52,976 bases of DNA from Streptomyces endocoffeicus (GTDB taxonomy: Bacteria > Actinomycetota > Actinomycetes > Streptomycetales > Streptomycetaceae), in assembly GCF_016741935.1 (NCBI RefSeq), contig NZ_JAERRG010000048.1, positions 1-52,976 on the forward strand. Direction: 5' to 3'. Shown in pieces: positions 34,544 through 42,561 of this stretch. Both the position numbers and the translations under genes were made by a program. Under the pieces are notes generated by a model. That model saw only the letters and a program-made list of their open reading frames with translations, was not told the origin of the DNA and made no database searches. The first letter of the stretch is position 1, and every line of letters begins with the position of its first letter.

Positions 34544-35850
34544 CACATGCCCTTCAGGGCGTCGATGAACCCGGCCGGGCTGAGCTGCCCGTTGAACAGC
34601 TTCTGCACGGCGGTGTGCAGCGGCGGGGTGTACTTGGCGGGCAGCGCCTGGTCCCAGGAGAGCGTGAAGTCGGGGGCCTGCTTGACCAGGTCGTACTGGA
34701 ACCGCGCGTAGCCGGGGTTCTCGTGCTCGGCGAGCAGGGAGGTGGCGTCGGAGGTGGTGGGGACGTCCCCGTTGGCGATCAGGTCCTTGGAGTAGTCCTG
34801 CTTCGCCGCGAACTTCACGAACTCGATCGCCGTCTTCTGCTTGTCGCCCTTCACCTTGGCGTTGACCGACCAGTAGTTGGTCGGGTTGCCGACCACGCTC
34901 TTGGGGTCACCGCTGCCGCCGGGGACCGCCGGGAAGGTGGTCCAGCCCAGCCCCGACTTGGCGAACGCGGGCTGGTTGGCCTCCTGGTTGGCGTACTCCC
35001 AGCTGCCCATCAGATGCATGGCCGCCTTGCCCTTGGCGAAGAGCGTGGAGGCCCCGTCGGCGGTGTAGTTGACCGACTTGTAGTTCTTGCCGAACGCGCC
35101 CCGGCCGACCAGGTCCCTGACCGTCCGCGCGGCCTTGAGCACCGCAGGGTCGTCCCACGCCGCCATGGACTGACTCTGGATCTTCTGGAACACCCCGGCC
35201 CCGCCGTAGCGGTCCACCAGGTACTCCACCCACATCAGCTCGGTCCAGGCGTCGGTGCCGGCCAGCGCGAACGGGGTGACGCCCTTGCCTTTGAAGGTGT
35301 CGATGAGCTTCAGCAGATCGTCCCAGGACTTCGGGGGCTGGGCCCCGGCGCCCTCGAAGACGTCCTTGTTGTAGAAGAGGATCACCGGCTGCATCCCGCG
35401 CATCGGGATTCCGTAGTGCTTTCCGCCGATCGCGCCCGCGTCGAGGATCGTGGGGATGAACGCCTTCTTCAACTCCGGGTCCTTGGCCATCGCCGGGTCC
35501 AGGTCGAGCAGCATGTCCTTCTTGACGAAGTCGCTGATGCTGCCGCCGCCCCAGTTGAAGAAGACATCCGGGGCGTTGGGCGTGCCCATGGAGGTGCGCA
35601 TCTTGTCCGAGTAGCCCTCACCCGGCACCTGGGTGAGCTTCACCTTGATGTCGGAGGTCTTGTTGAACCGCTTGACGACCTCGCGCTGCACCTTGGTCGA
35701 GGCGTCCTGGTAGACCCAGACGTCGAGGGAGTCGTCATCCGAACCCCCGGGCCCGCCGCTTCCGCAGCCGGCGAGTGCCGTTCCGAGCAGCAGCGCGGCC
35801 GCTGCCAGGGTGGACGCGCGAAGGGTGGACCTTGACCGAGGTATGCGCAT
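34543..35850 (-). CDS. sugar-binding lipoprotein of an ABC importer
   Basis: A 435-aa family 1 solute-binding protein. The Sec lipoprotein signal ends in LAGC (C29). Mature features include LDVWVYQDASTKVQREVVKRF, DVFFNWGGGSISDFV and GIPMRGMQPVILFYNKDVFEG. It should capture an oligosaccharide, probably a xylo- or gluco-oligosaccharide, given the GH3 enzyme in the operon. Start ATG 35850 has GGAAGG upstream. A clear promoter lies at 35900-35928. Confidence 0.92.
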   Translation of the reverse strand: MRIPRSRSTLRASTLAAAALLLGTALAGCGSGGPGGSDDDSLDVWVYQDASTKVQREVVKRFNKTSDIKVKLTQVPGEGYSDKMRTSMGTPNAPDVFFNWGGGSISDFVKKDMLLDLDPAMAKDPELKKAFIPTILDAGAIGGKHYGIPMRGMQPVILFYNKDVFEGAGAQPPKSWDDLLKLIDTFKGKGVTPFALAGTDAWTELMWVEYLVDRYGGAGVFQKIQSQSMAAWDDPAVLKAARTVRDLVGRGAFGKNYKSVNYTADGASTLFAKGKAAMHLMGSWEYANQEANQPAFAKSGLGWTTFPAVPGGSGDPKSVVGNPTNYWSVNAKVKGDKQKTAIEFVKFAAKQDYSKDLIANGDVPTTSDATSLLAEHENPGYARFQYDLVKQAPDFTLSWDQALPAKYTPPLHTAVQKLFNGQLSPAGFIDALKGM

Positions 35851-35857
35851 CGTGTGC

Positions 35858-35867
35858 CTTCCGGAAG
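35858..35867. promoter_or_regulatory. candidate LacI-type operator in the sugar operon leader
   Basis: CTTCCGGAAG is a 10-base perfect palindrome with central CG, located between the predicted start point and the SBP start codon and overlapping the ribosome site. TCTTCCGGAA recurs in front of the LacI gene (37293-37302). A partial copy, CGGAAGTGG, is at 35883-35891. Central-CG palindromes are typical of LacI-family sites, but this assignment is inference. Confidence 0.4.
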
Positions 35868-35899
35868 TAGCCCGATAATTCTCGGAAGTGGTTGCGTGG

Positions 35900-35928
35900 A
35901 AGGTATGGGGGTGCTGATGCGGTGTCAA
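35900..35928 (-). promoter_or_regulatory. near-consensus vegetative promoter of the sugar operon
   Basis: On the minus strand TTGACA (complement of 35923-35928) is followed after exactly 17 bases by TACCTT (complement of 35900-35905). This is one of the clearest sigma-70/HrdB-like promoters in the window. It faces the SBP gene, leaving a leader of about 40 bases that carries the candidate operator. Confidence 0.65.
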
Positions 35929-35952
35929 GGGGTGCGGCGGCGGGCGGCTTTC

Positions 35953-36139
35953 GTTCCCCACCCCGCCCCTCCCCGAACCGGGGGACACCCCCGGCCCCCG
36001 GTCCTCAATCGCCGGACGGGCTGGATTTTCCAGCCCGTCCGGCGATTGAGGACACGCCCGAAGGGCGTTCGGCGGGACGGAGCCCCGACGGGGGGTCGGG
36101 GGCGGAGCCCCTGATTCGGGAAGGGGCGGGGTGGGGAAT
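35953..36139. repeat. 187-bp inverted-repeat element, second copy
   Basis: The ends 35953-35976 (GTTCCCCACCCCGCCCCTCC...) and 36116-36139 are inverted repeats with two mismatches and match the ends of the element at 12259-12451. Inside, 36001-36025 and 36029-36053 are perfect 25-bp complementary arms around a TTT loop; the arm starts GTCCTCAATCGCCGGACGGG. It sits between the LacI gene and the SBP promoter, where it probably also works as a terminator. Confidence 0.8.
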
Positions 36140-36168
36140 CAGCCCCCGGCGGGTGCGGGCTTGCGGGG

Positions 36169-37212
36169 TCAGCCCTCGGTGGGTGGTGCCGTGCTGGCTC
36201 GTATGATCAGCTGGGTGGCCAGCTCGACCCTCGGGGACTCGATCTCCTCCCCCCGCGCCTGCCGCAACACCGTACGGGCGGCCAACTTCCCCATGTCCGC
36301 GAGCGGCTGGCGGATCGTCGTCAGCGGGGGCGCCGACCAGCGGACTTCCGGAAGGTCGTCGAAGCCGATGATGCTCACGTCCTCCGGAACCCGCAGCCCC
36401 CGCCGCCGCAGCGCCTCGATCGCGCCCAGCGCCATCTGGTCGCTGGAGGCGAAGATGGCGGTCGGCGGGGTGGGTCCGGACATCAGCTGGTCGCAGCCGT
36501 GGAAACCGGACTCGTGGTAGAAGTCGCCCTGCGCGACCAGCGCCGGGTCGAACGGCACGCCCGCCGCCTCCAGCGCCGCGCGGTGGCCGTCCAGCCGCGC
36601 CCGGCTGCACAACAGCCGGGGCAGACCGGCGATCAGGCCGATGCGGCGGTGGCCGAGGCTCAGCAGATGTTCGGTGGCGGCCATGCCGCCCGCCCAGTTG
36701 GTGGCCCCCACGGTGGGCGCGTCGAGCGCCGGTGAGCCGGCCGGGTCGACGACCACGATCGGCACGTTCAGCCGCCGCAGTTCCTCGTGGACCACCGGCT
36801 CCAGTACGGACGTCACCAGGATCACCCCGTCCGAGGCGCGGGCCCGCAGGTTCTTCAGCCACTGCCGGGCGGAGCCCGCGCGGCCGTGGATCGCCGAGAC
36901 CACCGTGCCCACGCCGTCCTGGTGCGCGATCTCCTCCACGCCTCGGATGATCTCCACCGCCCAGGGGCTGTCCAGGTCGTTGAAGACCAGGTCCACCAGG
37001 GCGGCGCGATCGCCGGGCGCGCTCTGGCGGCGGCGGTAGCCGTGGAGCCGCAGCAGGTCCTCGACCCGGGCCCGGGTCTCGGGCGAGACATCCGAACGGC
37101 CGTTGACCACCCGGGAGACCGTGGGCACCGACACCCCGGCCTCCTGGGCGATGGCCGTGATCGTCACCTTGGGCCGGGCGCCGCCCTCGGTGCCCCTGCT
37201 CTCCGTAGCCAT
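36169..37212 (-). CDS. LacI-family transcriptional regulator
   Basis: A 347-aa repressor. The HTH is at residues 16-62 (VTITAIAQEAGVSVPTVSRVVNGRSDVS), then a periplasmic-binding-like sugar domain (LVDLVFNDLDSPWAVEIIRGV, TAIFASSDQMALGAIEALRRRG, DVSIIGFDDLPEV). It lies upstream of and in the same direction as the SBP-permease-GH3 operon and should repress it until the sugar binds. ATG 37212 has GGAGGAGG five bases upstream. Confidence 0.93.
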   Translation of the reverse strand: MATESRGTEGGARPKVTITAIAQEAGVSVPTVSRVVNGRSDVSPETRARVEDLLRLHGYRRRQSAPGDRAALVDLVFNDLDSPWAVEIIRGVEEIAHQDGVGTVVSAIHGRAGSARQWLKNLRARASDGVILVTSVLEPVVHEELRRLNVPIVVVDPAGSPALDAPTVGATNWAGGMAATEHLLSLGHRRIGLIAGLPRLLCSRARLDGHRAALEAAGVPFDPALVAQGDFYHESGFHGCDQLMSGPTPPTAIFASSDQMALGAIEALRRRGLRVPEDVSIIGFDDLPEVRWSAPPLTTIRQPLADMGKLAARTVLRQARGEEIESPRVELATQLIIRASTAPPTEG

Positions 37213-37439
37213 TACCGCCTCCTCCGTTGACGGGAGCCACCCCCGCCTCTTGCTTCCTCGCCCGGGGACGCGCCCTCGGAACCTTGCAGAAGTCTTCCGG
37301 AAAACCGGATCAGACGTGAAGAGACGAGAGAGGGACGTCCCCATCAAGCTTCTGAGCTTACGTAGCGCCGCAGCTTACGTAGCGCCGCAGCTTACGCAGC
37401 GCCGCACGGCCACGGACGCCCCACCACGGACGGCCCGCG
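37213..37439. promoter_or_regulatory. upstream region of the LacI gene
   Basis: About 230 bases without a gene. It holds the TCTTCCGGAA motif (37293-37302), which matches the palindrome in the sugar operon leader, and the 17-bp tandem repeat at 37355-37405. No clear promoter boxes can be assigned. Confidence 0.4.
37355..37405. repeat. 17-bp tandem repeat, three copies
   Basis: AGCTTACGTAGCGCCGC is repeated at 37355-37371 and 37372-37388, and with one change at 37389-37405. Each unit contains TACGTA or TACGCA and CGCCGC. It lies between the LacI gene and the 5' side of a decayed gene. Tandem 17-mers could be protein-binding sites or the product of slippage. Confidence 0.8.
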
Positions 37440-38157
37440 GCGCACGCCCGAGAGCGGCCGCCTGGCGCTGCTCAACGTGGCCGCCGGGTGGATCGCACAC
37501 CGGACGAGGGCACGTACTGGCGGACGACCACGCGGTCGTCCTGGATCGGCGTCGCCTCCGTCCGAGCCGAGTCCGGGTCCAGGTCCGAGTCCCAGTCCGA
37601 GTCGACCTTCGCGGTGGTCTCCTCCGAGACGTCGCGGTGGTCCTTCGGGGTGCGGCCCGGTACGCGGAGCCTGTGGGTCTCGGGGATCGACGCCACCACC
37701 GAGCCCCGCACCGCGCGTGACAGGGCGCGCTGGCGGGCCGCCGGATCGCCGAAGGACGTGACGCTCGCCGCGTCCGGGTCGGGCGGCAAGCTCGGTGTGG
37801 ATGTGGCGGCAGGCGGCCGGGCTGATCGGCCTCCCGGTCAGGCCGGCGGTCCGGGCCGCCGCGTACCGCGTCATCGCGGATCTGCCGGGCATCCGGTCGC
37901 TCGGCGAGGTGACCGACCCGCTGGGCCGTAAGGGGGCCGGCTTCGCCCTGCCCGCGACCGCCCGGCCCGACTACGGGACCGCGCGGTCGGAGCTGATCGT
38001 GGATCCGGCGACCGGGGCCCTGTTGTCCGACCAGGAGGTGCTGACCAGGACGAAAGCGAAGGCCGCCGAGGCGGGGCTCACGGCGGGCACGGTGGTGAAC
38101 TACACCGCCACGGTGGCGTCCGAGTGGACCGACCGGCAGCTGAGGACCCCTGAATGA
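37440..38157 (+). pseudogene. decayed CU044_5270-type protein gene
   Basis: Parts of one protein are spread over at least two frames. About 37488-37790 encodes RTPDEGTYWRTTTRSSW through RARWRAAGSPKDVTL. From 37795 another frame carries AAGLIGLPVRPAVRAAAYRV, DLPGIRSLGEVTDPLGRKG and the natural end at 38157. Between them about 30-40 residues usual for this actinobacterial family seem to be lost, and upstream the frame shifts again (GRLALLNVAAG). The N-terminal membrane anchor is missing. I infer a degraded gene rather than a single sequencing error. Confidence 0.65.
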
Positions 38158-38235
38158 CCGGTCGGGACGAGCTGTAAGAACGGCCGGGTGGCGGCCATTT
38201 CCTTCTGAGAGCCCCACCCGAGCAGAAGGAGCGTC

Positions 38236-39518
38236 ATGGACAGAGCCACAGGACGGCCCGGAACCCGCCGGACACGGCTGCGCACAGCGGTCGTGGTGTG
38301 CGCGGTCGCACTCGGCACGCTCGGGGCGCAGGCGAACGCCGCGACCGGCACCGCGCCCAGCGCCGCGACCGGCACCGCGCCCAGCGCCTCGTCCGGCCCG
38401 GCGGCCCGCGCCTCGGTCCGACCGGGCGGCCCGCGCCGACACCCCGTGGAAGCTGCGGACGCCGCTGCGCGAGACCGCCTCGCGGGAGTTCTGGGACGTC
38501 GCCGCGACCGGCGCCAAGGACGCCTGGACGGTGGGCCGCCGGACGGACGGTGCCGACGGGCCCGCCCCCCCTGATCAGGCACTGGAACGGCGGCACATGG
38601 ACGGACGTACCCGCCGCATCCACCGGCGGCGAACCGGCCCAGCTGGAGAAGGTCGCCGCCGCCGCGCCCGACGACGCCTGGGCGGCGGGCAGCCTGGCCG
38701 ACAACACCTCCGCGCCGATCGTGCTGCAGCACTGGGACGGCACGAAGTGGACGAAGGTCGGCCACGCGGCCCCCGCCGAGGGGTCGCTGAGCTTCGTCGG
38801 CGACCTGGCCGCGTTCGGTACGAAGTCGGCCTGGCTGACCAGCTTCGACTGGGATCCGAACGGCGACACCCAGGTGTCCCGGCTGGAGCGCTGGAACGGC
38901 TCCGCGTGGCAGGAGGCGTCCCTCCCCGCGGCCCCCGGCGGTGGCGAGGTACAGCCCTGGGACATCACCGGCACCGGCCCGGACGACGTTTGGGTCACCG
39001 CGAGCGCCATGACCGGCGAGGTGTCCGTACCGCTGCTGTACCACTGGAACGGCAGCGGCTGGACGGTCCGCGAGGTGCCGACCCCCGGTGAGCACCCGAC
39101 CGGCTGGGTGGCCAACCACGCCGTGGCCACCGGCCGTAACTCGGTCTACGTCGTCGGGAAGACCAACGACCCGCAGTCGCCCACGGCCACCATGGCCACC
39201 CGCTGGACCGGCAGCCGCTGGCAGTCGCTCCCCGCGCTCCCGTTCGGCGAGGCGAACGCCGCGGGCGCGGACGGCGCCGGGCGGCCCTGGATCGCCGGCT
39301 GGGCCCCGGGCAACCCCCACTCCGTACTGACCCGTTGGACCGGTACGGAGTGGGCGACCGAGGAGCTGCCCGCCGACGTCACCGAGCACAGCGAGATGTC
39401 CACGGTGCTCGGCGTCGCGGGCGTCCCCGGGACGAAGGGCGTGCTCGCGGCGGGGACGGCCGGCTGTGCGAGCGACCCCGTCCAGTGCGGGGTGCTGGTC
39501 TCACGCGACCTGGGCTGA
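38236..39518 (+). pseudogene. secreted beta-propeller-like protein with two frameshifts
   Basis: Starts at ATG 38236 with AAGGAG upstream and an export signal (TRLRTAVVVCAVALGTLGAQANA). A shift near 38405-38425 leads to a third frame (ADTPWKLRTPLRETASREFW, DVAATGAKDAWTVGRRTDG), and a second shift in a run of seven C (38565-38571) restores a frame that continues to TGA at 39516-39518. The body has repeated blades of the type HWNGGTWTDVPA, HWDGTKWTKVGH, RWNGSAWQEASL, HWNGSGWTVREV and RWTGSRWQSLPA. Homopolymer error is possible for the second shift, but two independent shifts favour a pseudogene. A 24-bp duplication lies at 38338-38385. Confidence 0.7.
38338..38385. repeat. 24-bp tandem duplication after the signal peptide
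   Basis: Two adjacent copies of a 24-base unit starting GCCGCGACCGGCACC encode ATGTAPSA twice, right after the signal peptide cleavage region of the secreted propeller gene. Confidence 0.8.
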
Positions 39519-39914
39519 CACCTCGTCCGCGCCCGCCCGCGCACGGGTGGCGTACGCCTGGACGACGACCCCCTCGTCGTCCAGGCACCGCCCCGTCTCC
39601 AGGTCGAAGCGCTGCTTCAGCAGCGGGGAGGCGACGAACGGCCGCCCGCCCGCCGAGCCCAGCAGCCCACGGGAGAGGACGTACGCCCCGGTGAACGGGT
39701 CGCGGTTGGCGATCGCGTACACCCGCCCCGAGCGGTCCAGGAAGACCGCCACCTGGGCGCCGTCCGGCAGCAGGGCGGCCACCCCGCGCCCGGGGGTGAG
39801 GTCGGTCAGCTCGCAGACGGTGAACCACCGCTGGTCGACGAGGAGTTCCACGCGGACCGCGGTCCGCTCGGTGGCTGCCGTGGGCGTCATGGGCGTCATG
39901 GGTGCCATGGTCAT
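39501..39914 (-). CDS. nirD: nitrite reductase small subunit
   Basis: A 137-aa NirD of the Rieske-like fold without the Fe-S ligands (VCELTDLTPGRGVAALLPDG, IANRDPFTGAYVLSRGLLG, LLKQRFDLETGRCLDDEG). It partners NirB in NADH-dependent reduction of nitrite to ammonium. ATG 39914 overlaps the nirB stop (ATGA). The N-terminus has MTPMTP repeats and an Ala-rich tail follows the fold. Its 3' end overlaps the converging propeller pseudogene by 18 bases. Confidence 0.92.
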   Translation of the reverse strand: MTMAPMTPMTPTAATERTAVRVELLVDQRWFTVCELTDLTPGRGVAALLPDGAQVAVFLDRSGRVYAIANRDPFTGAYVLSRGLLGSAGGRPFVASPLLKQRFDLETGRCLDDEGVVVQAYATRARAGADEVSAQVA

Positions 39915-42559
39915 CGGCTGGCAGTCCCTTCGAGAGTACGGACGGGGAGGGTGGGTCCTGACAGGATCGTCAGGTCCGGCTTGACCTGGTCGCGCTCGGG
40001 CACGAACTTCACCGACGGGTCGGGCGCGCCCGGCGCGTTGACGAAGGAGACGAAGCGCCGCAGCCGCTCGGGGTCGCCCAGGGTCTCGGCCCACTCGTCG
40101 CGGTAGCCGGTCACATGGTCGGCCATCATCGCCTCGAGCTCGGCGCCCAGCCCGAGCGAGTCCTCGACCACTACCTCGCGGACGTGGTCCAGGCCGCCCT
40201 CGATCCGTTCCAGCCAGGCCGAGGTGCGCTCCAGACGGTCCGCGGTGCGGATGTAGAACATCAGGAACCGGTCGATGAGCCGGATCAGCTCCTTGTCGTC
40301 CAGGTCCTGGGCGAGCAGGTCGGCGTGGCGCGGATCGGCCCCGCCGTTGCCGCCCACGTACAGGTTCCAGCCGTTGGACGTGGCGATCACGCCGAAGTCC
40401 TTGCCGCGCGCCTCGGCGCATTCGCGGGCACAGCCGGAGACGGCCGACTTGAGCTTGTGCGGTGAGCGCAGCCCCCGGTAGCGCAGCTCCAGGTCGATGG
40501 CCATCCGCACCGAGTCCTGCACTCCGTAGCGGCACCAGGTCTGGCCCACGCACGACTTCACGGTGCGCAGCGCCTTGCCGTACGCGTGGCCCGACTCGAA
40601 ACCGGCGTCCACCAGCCGCGTCCAGATCAGCGGGAGCTGGTCCACCCGGGCGCCGAAGAGGTCGATCCGCTGACCGCCGGTGATCTTCGTATAGAGCCCG
40701 AAGTCCCGGGCCACCTCGCCGATCACGATCAGCTTCTCCGGGGTGATCTCCCCGCCCGGGATCCGGGGGACGATCGAATACGACCCGTTGCGCTGGAGAT
40801 TGGCCAGGAAGTGGTCGTTGGTGTCCTGGAGGGCCGCCTGCTCGCCGTCCAGGACGTAGCCGCTCGCGCCCAGGGTCGGGGCCAGCGAGGCGATGATCGA
40901 GGCCACGGCGGGCTTGCACACCTCACAGCCGTCGCCCTCCCGGGCCTCCGCCCGGCCGTGGCTGTCCAGCAGCTGGGCGTAGGTGGTGATGCGCAGGGTG
41001 CGGACGATCTCGTACAGCTCGGCGCGGGTGTACGCGAAGCAGCCGCACAGCCCCTTGTCCACACTGACCCCGCCCGCCTCGAGCTCGTCGTTGACGAGCG
41101 AGGTGAGCGCCTTGACGCAGCTGCCGCAGCCCGTGCCCGCCTTGGTGCACTTCTTCACCTCCGGGACGGTGGTGCGGTGGTGGTCGGTGACGGCCGAACG
41201 GATCGCGCCCTTGGTGACGTTGTGGCAGTTGCAGATGACCGCCTCGTCCGGCAGCGCGGAGGGGCCGAGGGCGGCGGGCGCGCCAAGCCCCGCCGGGAGG
41301 ACGAGCTGCTCGGGGCTTACGGGCGGCACCGAGCCGGTGAGGGGGCGCAGCATGCCGTAGGACTCGGCGTCGCCGACCAGCACCCCGCCGAGGAGGGCGC
41401 CGTCGGCGCCCACCACGAGCTTCTTGTAGACGCCCGAGCGGGAGTCGGAGTAGACGACGTCCAGGCAGCCGTCCGCGGTGCCGTGAGCGTCGCCGAAGCT
41501 GGCCACGTCGACGCCGAGGAGCTTGAGCTTGGTGGAGGTGTCGGCGCCGGTGAAGCCCCCGCCGTCCGGCGTATCGGCGATCTCGCGGGCCGCCACCTCG
41601 GCCATCTCGTAACCGGGCGCGACCAGCCCGTACACCCGGCCGTCGGCGGCCAGCGCGCACTCGCCGATCGCGTACACCGCGGGATCGCTGGTGCGGCACG
41701 TCTCGTCCACCGCGATGCCGCCGCGCTCGCCGACGTCCAGGCCGCAGTCCCGGGCCAGCTGATCGCGGGGGCGCACGCCCGCCGAGAAGATGACGAGGTC
41801 GGTGTCGATGGACGAGCCGTCGGACAGCGTCATGGCGGTGACCGCGCCGTCGCCGTCCGCCGTGATCTCCTTACCGCCGACGCCGGTGTGCACGATCAGG
41901 CCCATGTCCTCGACCGTGCGCCGCAGCGCGGCGCCGCCGCCCTCGTCCACCTGGATGGCCATCAGACGCGGGTTGAACTCCACGATGTGGGTGGTGAGCC
42001 CCAGCCCCTTGAGCGCACCGGCGGCTTCGAGGCCGAGCAGCCCACCGCCGACGACGACGCCGGACGCGCCGGAATCGCCGGACGAGCGGTCCTTCGCGTA
42101 CTCCTCGATCGCGAGCAGATCCTCGATGGTCCGGTAGACGAAACAGCCGTCGCTGTCCTTGCCGGGCACGGGCGGGACGAACGGGTACGAGCCGGTGGCC
42201 AGCACGAGCGCGTCATAGGCGACGGTCAGCCCGGACCGGGCGGTCACGGTGCGGGCGTCGCGGTCGATGACCTCGGCCGGGTCGCCCAGATGCAACTCGA
42301 TGCCGTGGCGTGCCATGAAGCCGTCCTCGACGAGGGAGAGCCCGTCCGGGGTGCGCCCGGAGAAGTACGAGGTCAGCTGGACGCGGTCATAGGCGGGACG
42401 GGGCTCCTCACAGAACACGACGACGCGGGCGGTCTCCGTGACCTTCCGCTCGGCCAGCGCTTCGAGAAACCGCTGTCCGACCATGCCGTGGCCGACGAGC
42501 ACGATGGTGGGTGCGGCGTTTTCGGCGGCTGCGGCGGTTCGGGGATTCGATGCGCTCAT
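39911..42559 (-). CDS. nirB: assimilatory NAD(P)H nitrite reductase, large subunit
   Basis: An 882-aa protein with all NirB domains: FAD-binding GHGMVG (23-28) and NAD-binding GGGLLGLEAAGAL; the BFD-like [2Fe-2S] domain with VICNCHNVTKG and CTKAGTGCGSC (about 445-490); a second CGCF/CEVCKP cluster region; and the siroheme/[4Fe-4S] domain with C-x5-C (CVGQTWC) and C-x3-C (GCAREC) near 670-720. It reduces nitrite to ammonium in the cytoplasm. It begins two bases after the upstream FAD gene ends. Confidence 0.95.
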   Translation of the reverse strand: MSASNPRTAAAAENAAPTIVLVGHGMVGQRFLEALAERKVTETARVVVFCEEPRPAYDRVQLTSYFSGRTPDGLSLVEDGFMARHGIELHLGDPAEVIDRDARTVTARSGLTVAYDALVLATGSYPFVPPVPGKDSDGCFVYRTIEDLLAIEEYAKDRSSGDSGASGVVVGGGLLGLEAAGALKGLGLTTHIVEFNPRLMAIQVDEGGGAALRRTVEDMGLIVHTGVGGKEITADGDGAVTAMTLSDGSSIDTDLVIFSAGVRPRDQLARDCGLDVGERGGIAVDETCRTSDPAVYAIGECALAADGRVYGLVAPGYEMAEVAAREIADTPDGGGFTGADTSTKLKLLGVDVASFGDAHGTADGCLDVVYSDSRSGVYKKLVVGADGALLGGVLVGDAESYGMLRPLTGSVPPVSPEQLVLPAGLGAPAALGPSALPDEAVICNCHNVTKGAIRSAVTDHHRTTVPEVKKCTKAGTGCGSCVKALTSLVNDELEAGGVSVDKGLCGCFAYTRAELYEIVRTLRITTYAQLLDSHGRAEAREGDGCEVCKPAVASIIASLAPTLGASGYVLDGEQAALQDTNDHFLANLQRNGSYSIVPRIPGGEITPEKLIVIGEVARDFGLYTKITGGQRIDLFGARVDQLPLIWTRLVDAGFESGHAYGKALRTVKSCVGQTWCRYGVQDSVRMAIDLELRYRGLRSPHKLKSAVSGCARECAEARGKDFGVIATSNGWNLYVGGNGGADPRHADLLAQDLDDKELIRLIDRFLMFYIRTADRLERTSAWLERIEGGLDHVREVVVEDSLGLGAELEAMMADHVTGYRDEWAETLGDPERLRRFVSFVNAPGAPDPSVKFVPERDQVKPDLTILSGPTLPVRTLEGTASR

Positions 42560-42561
42560 CG

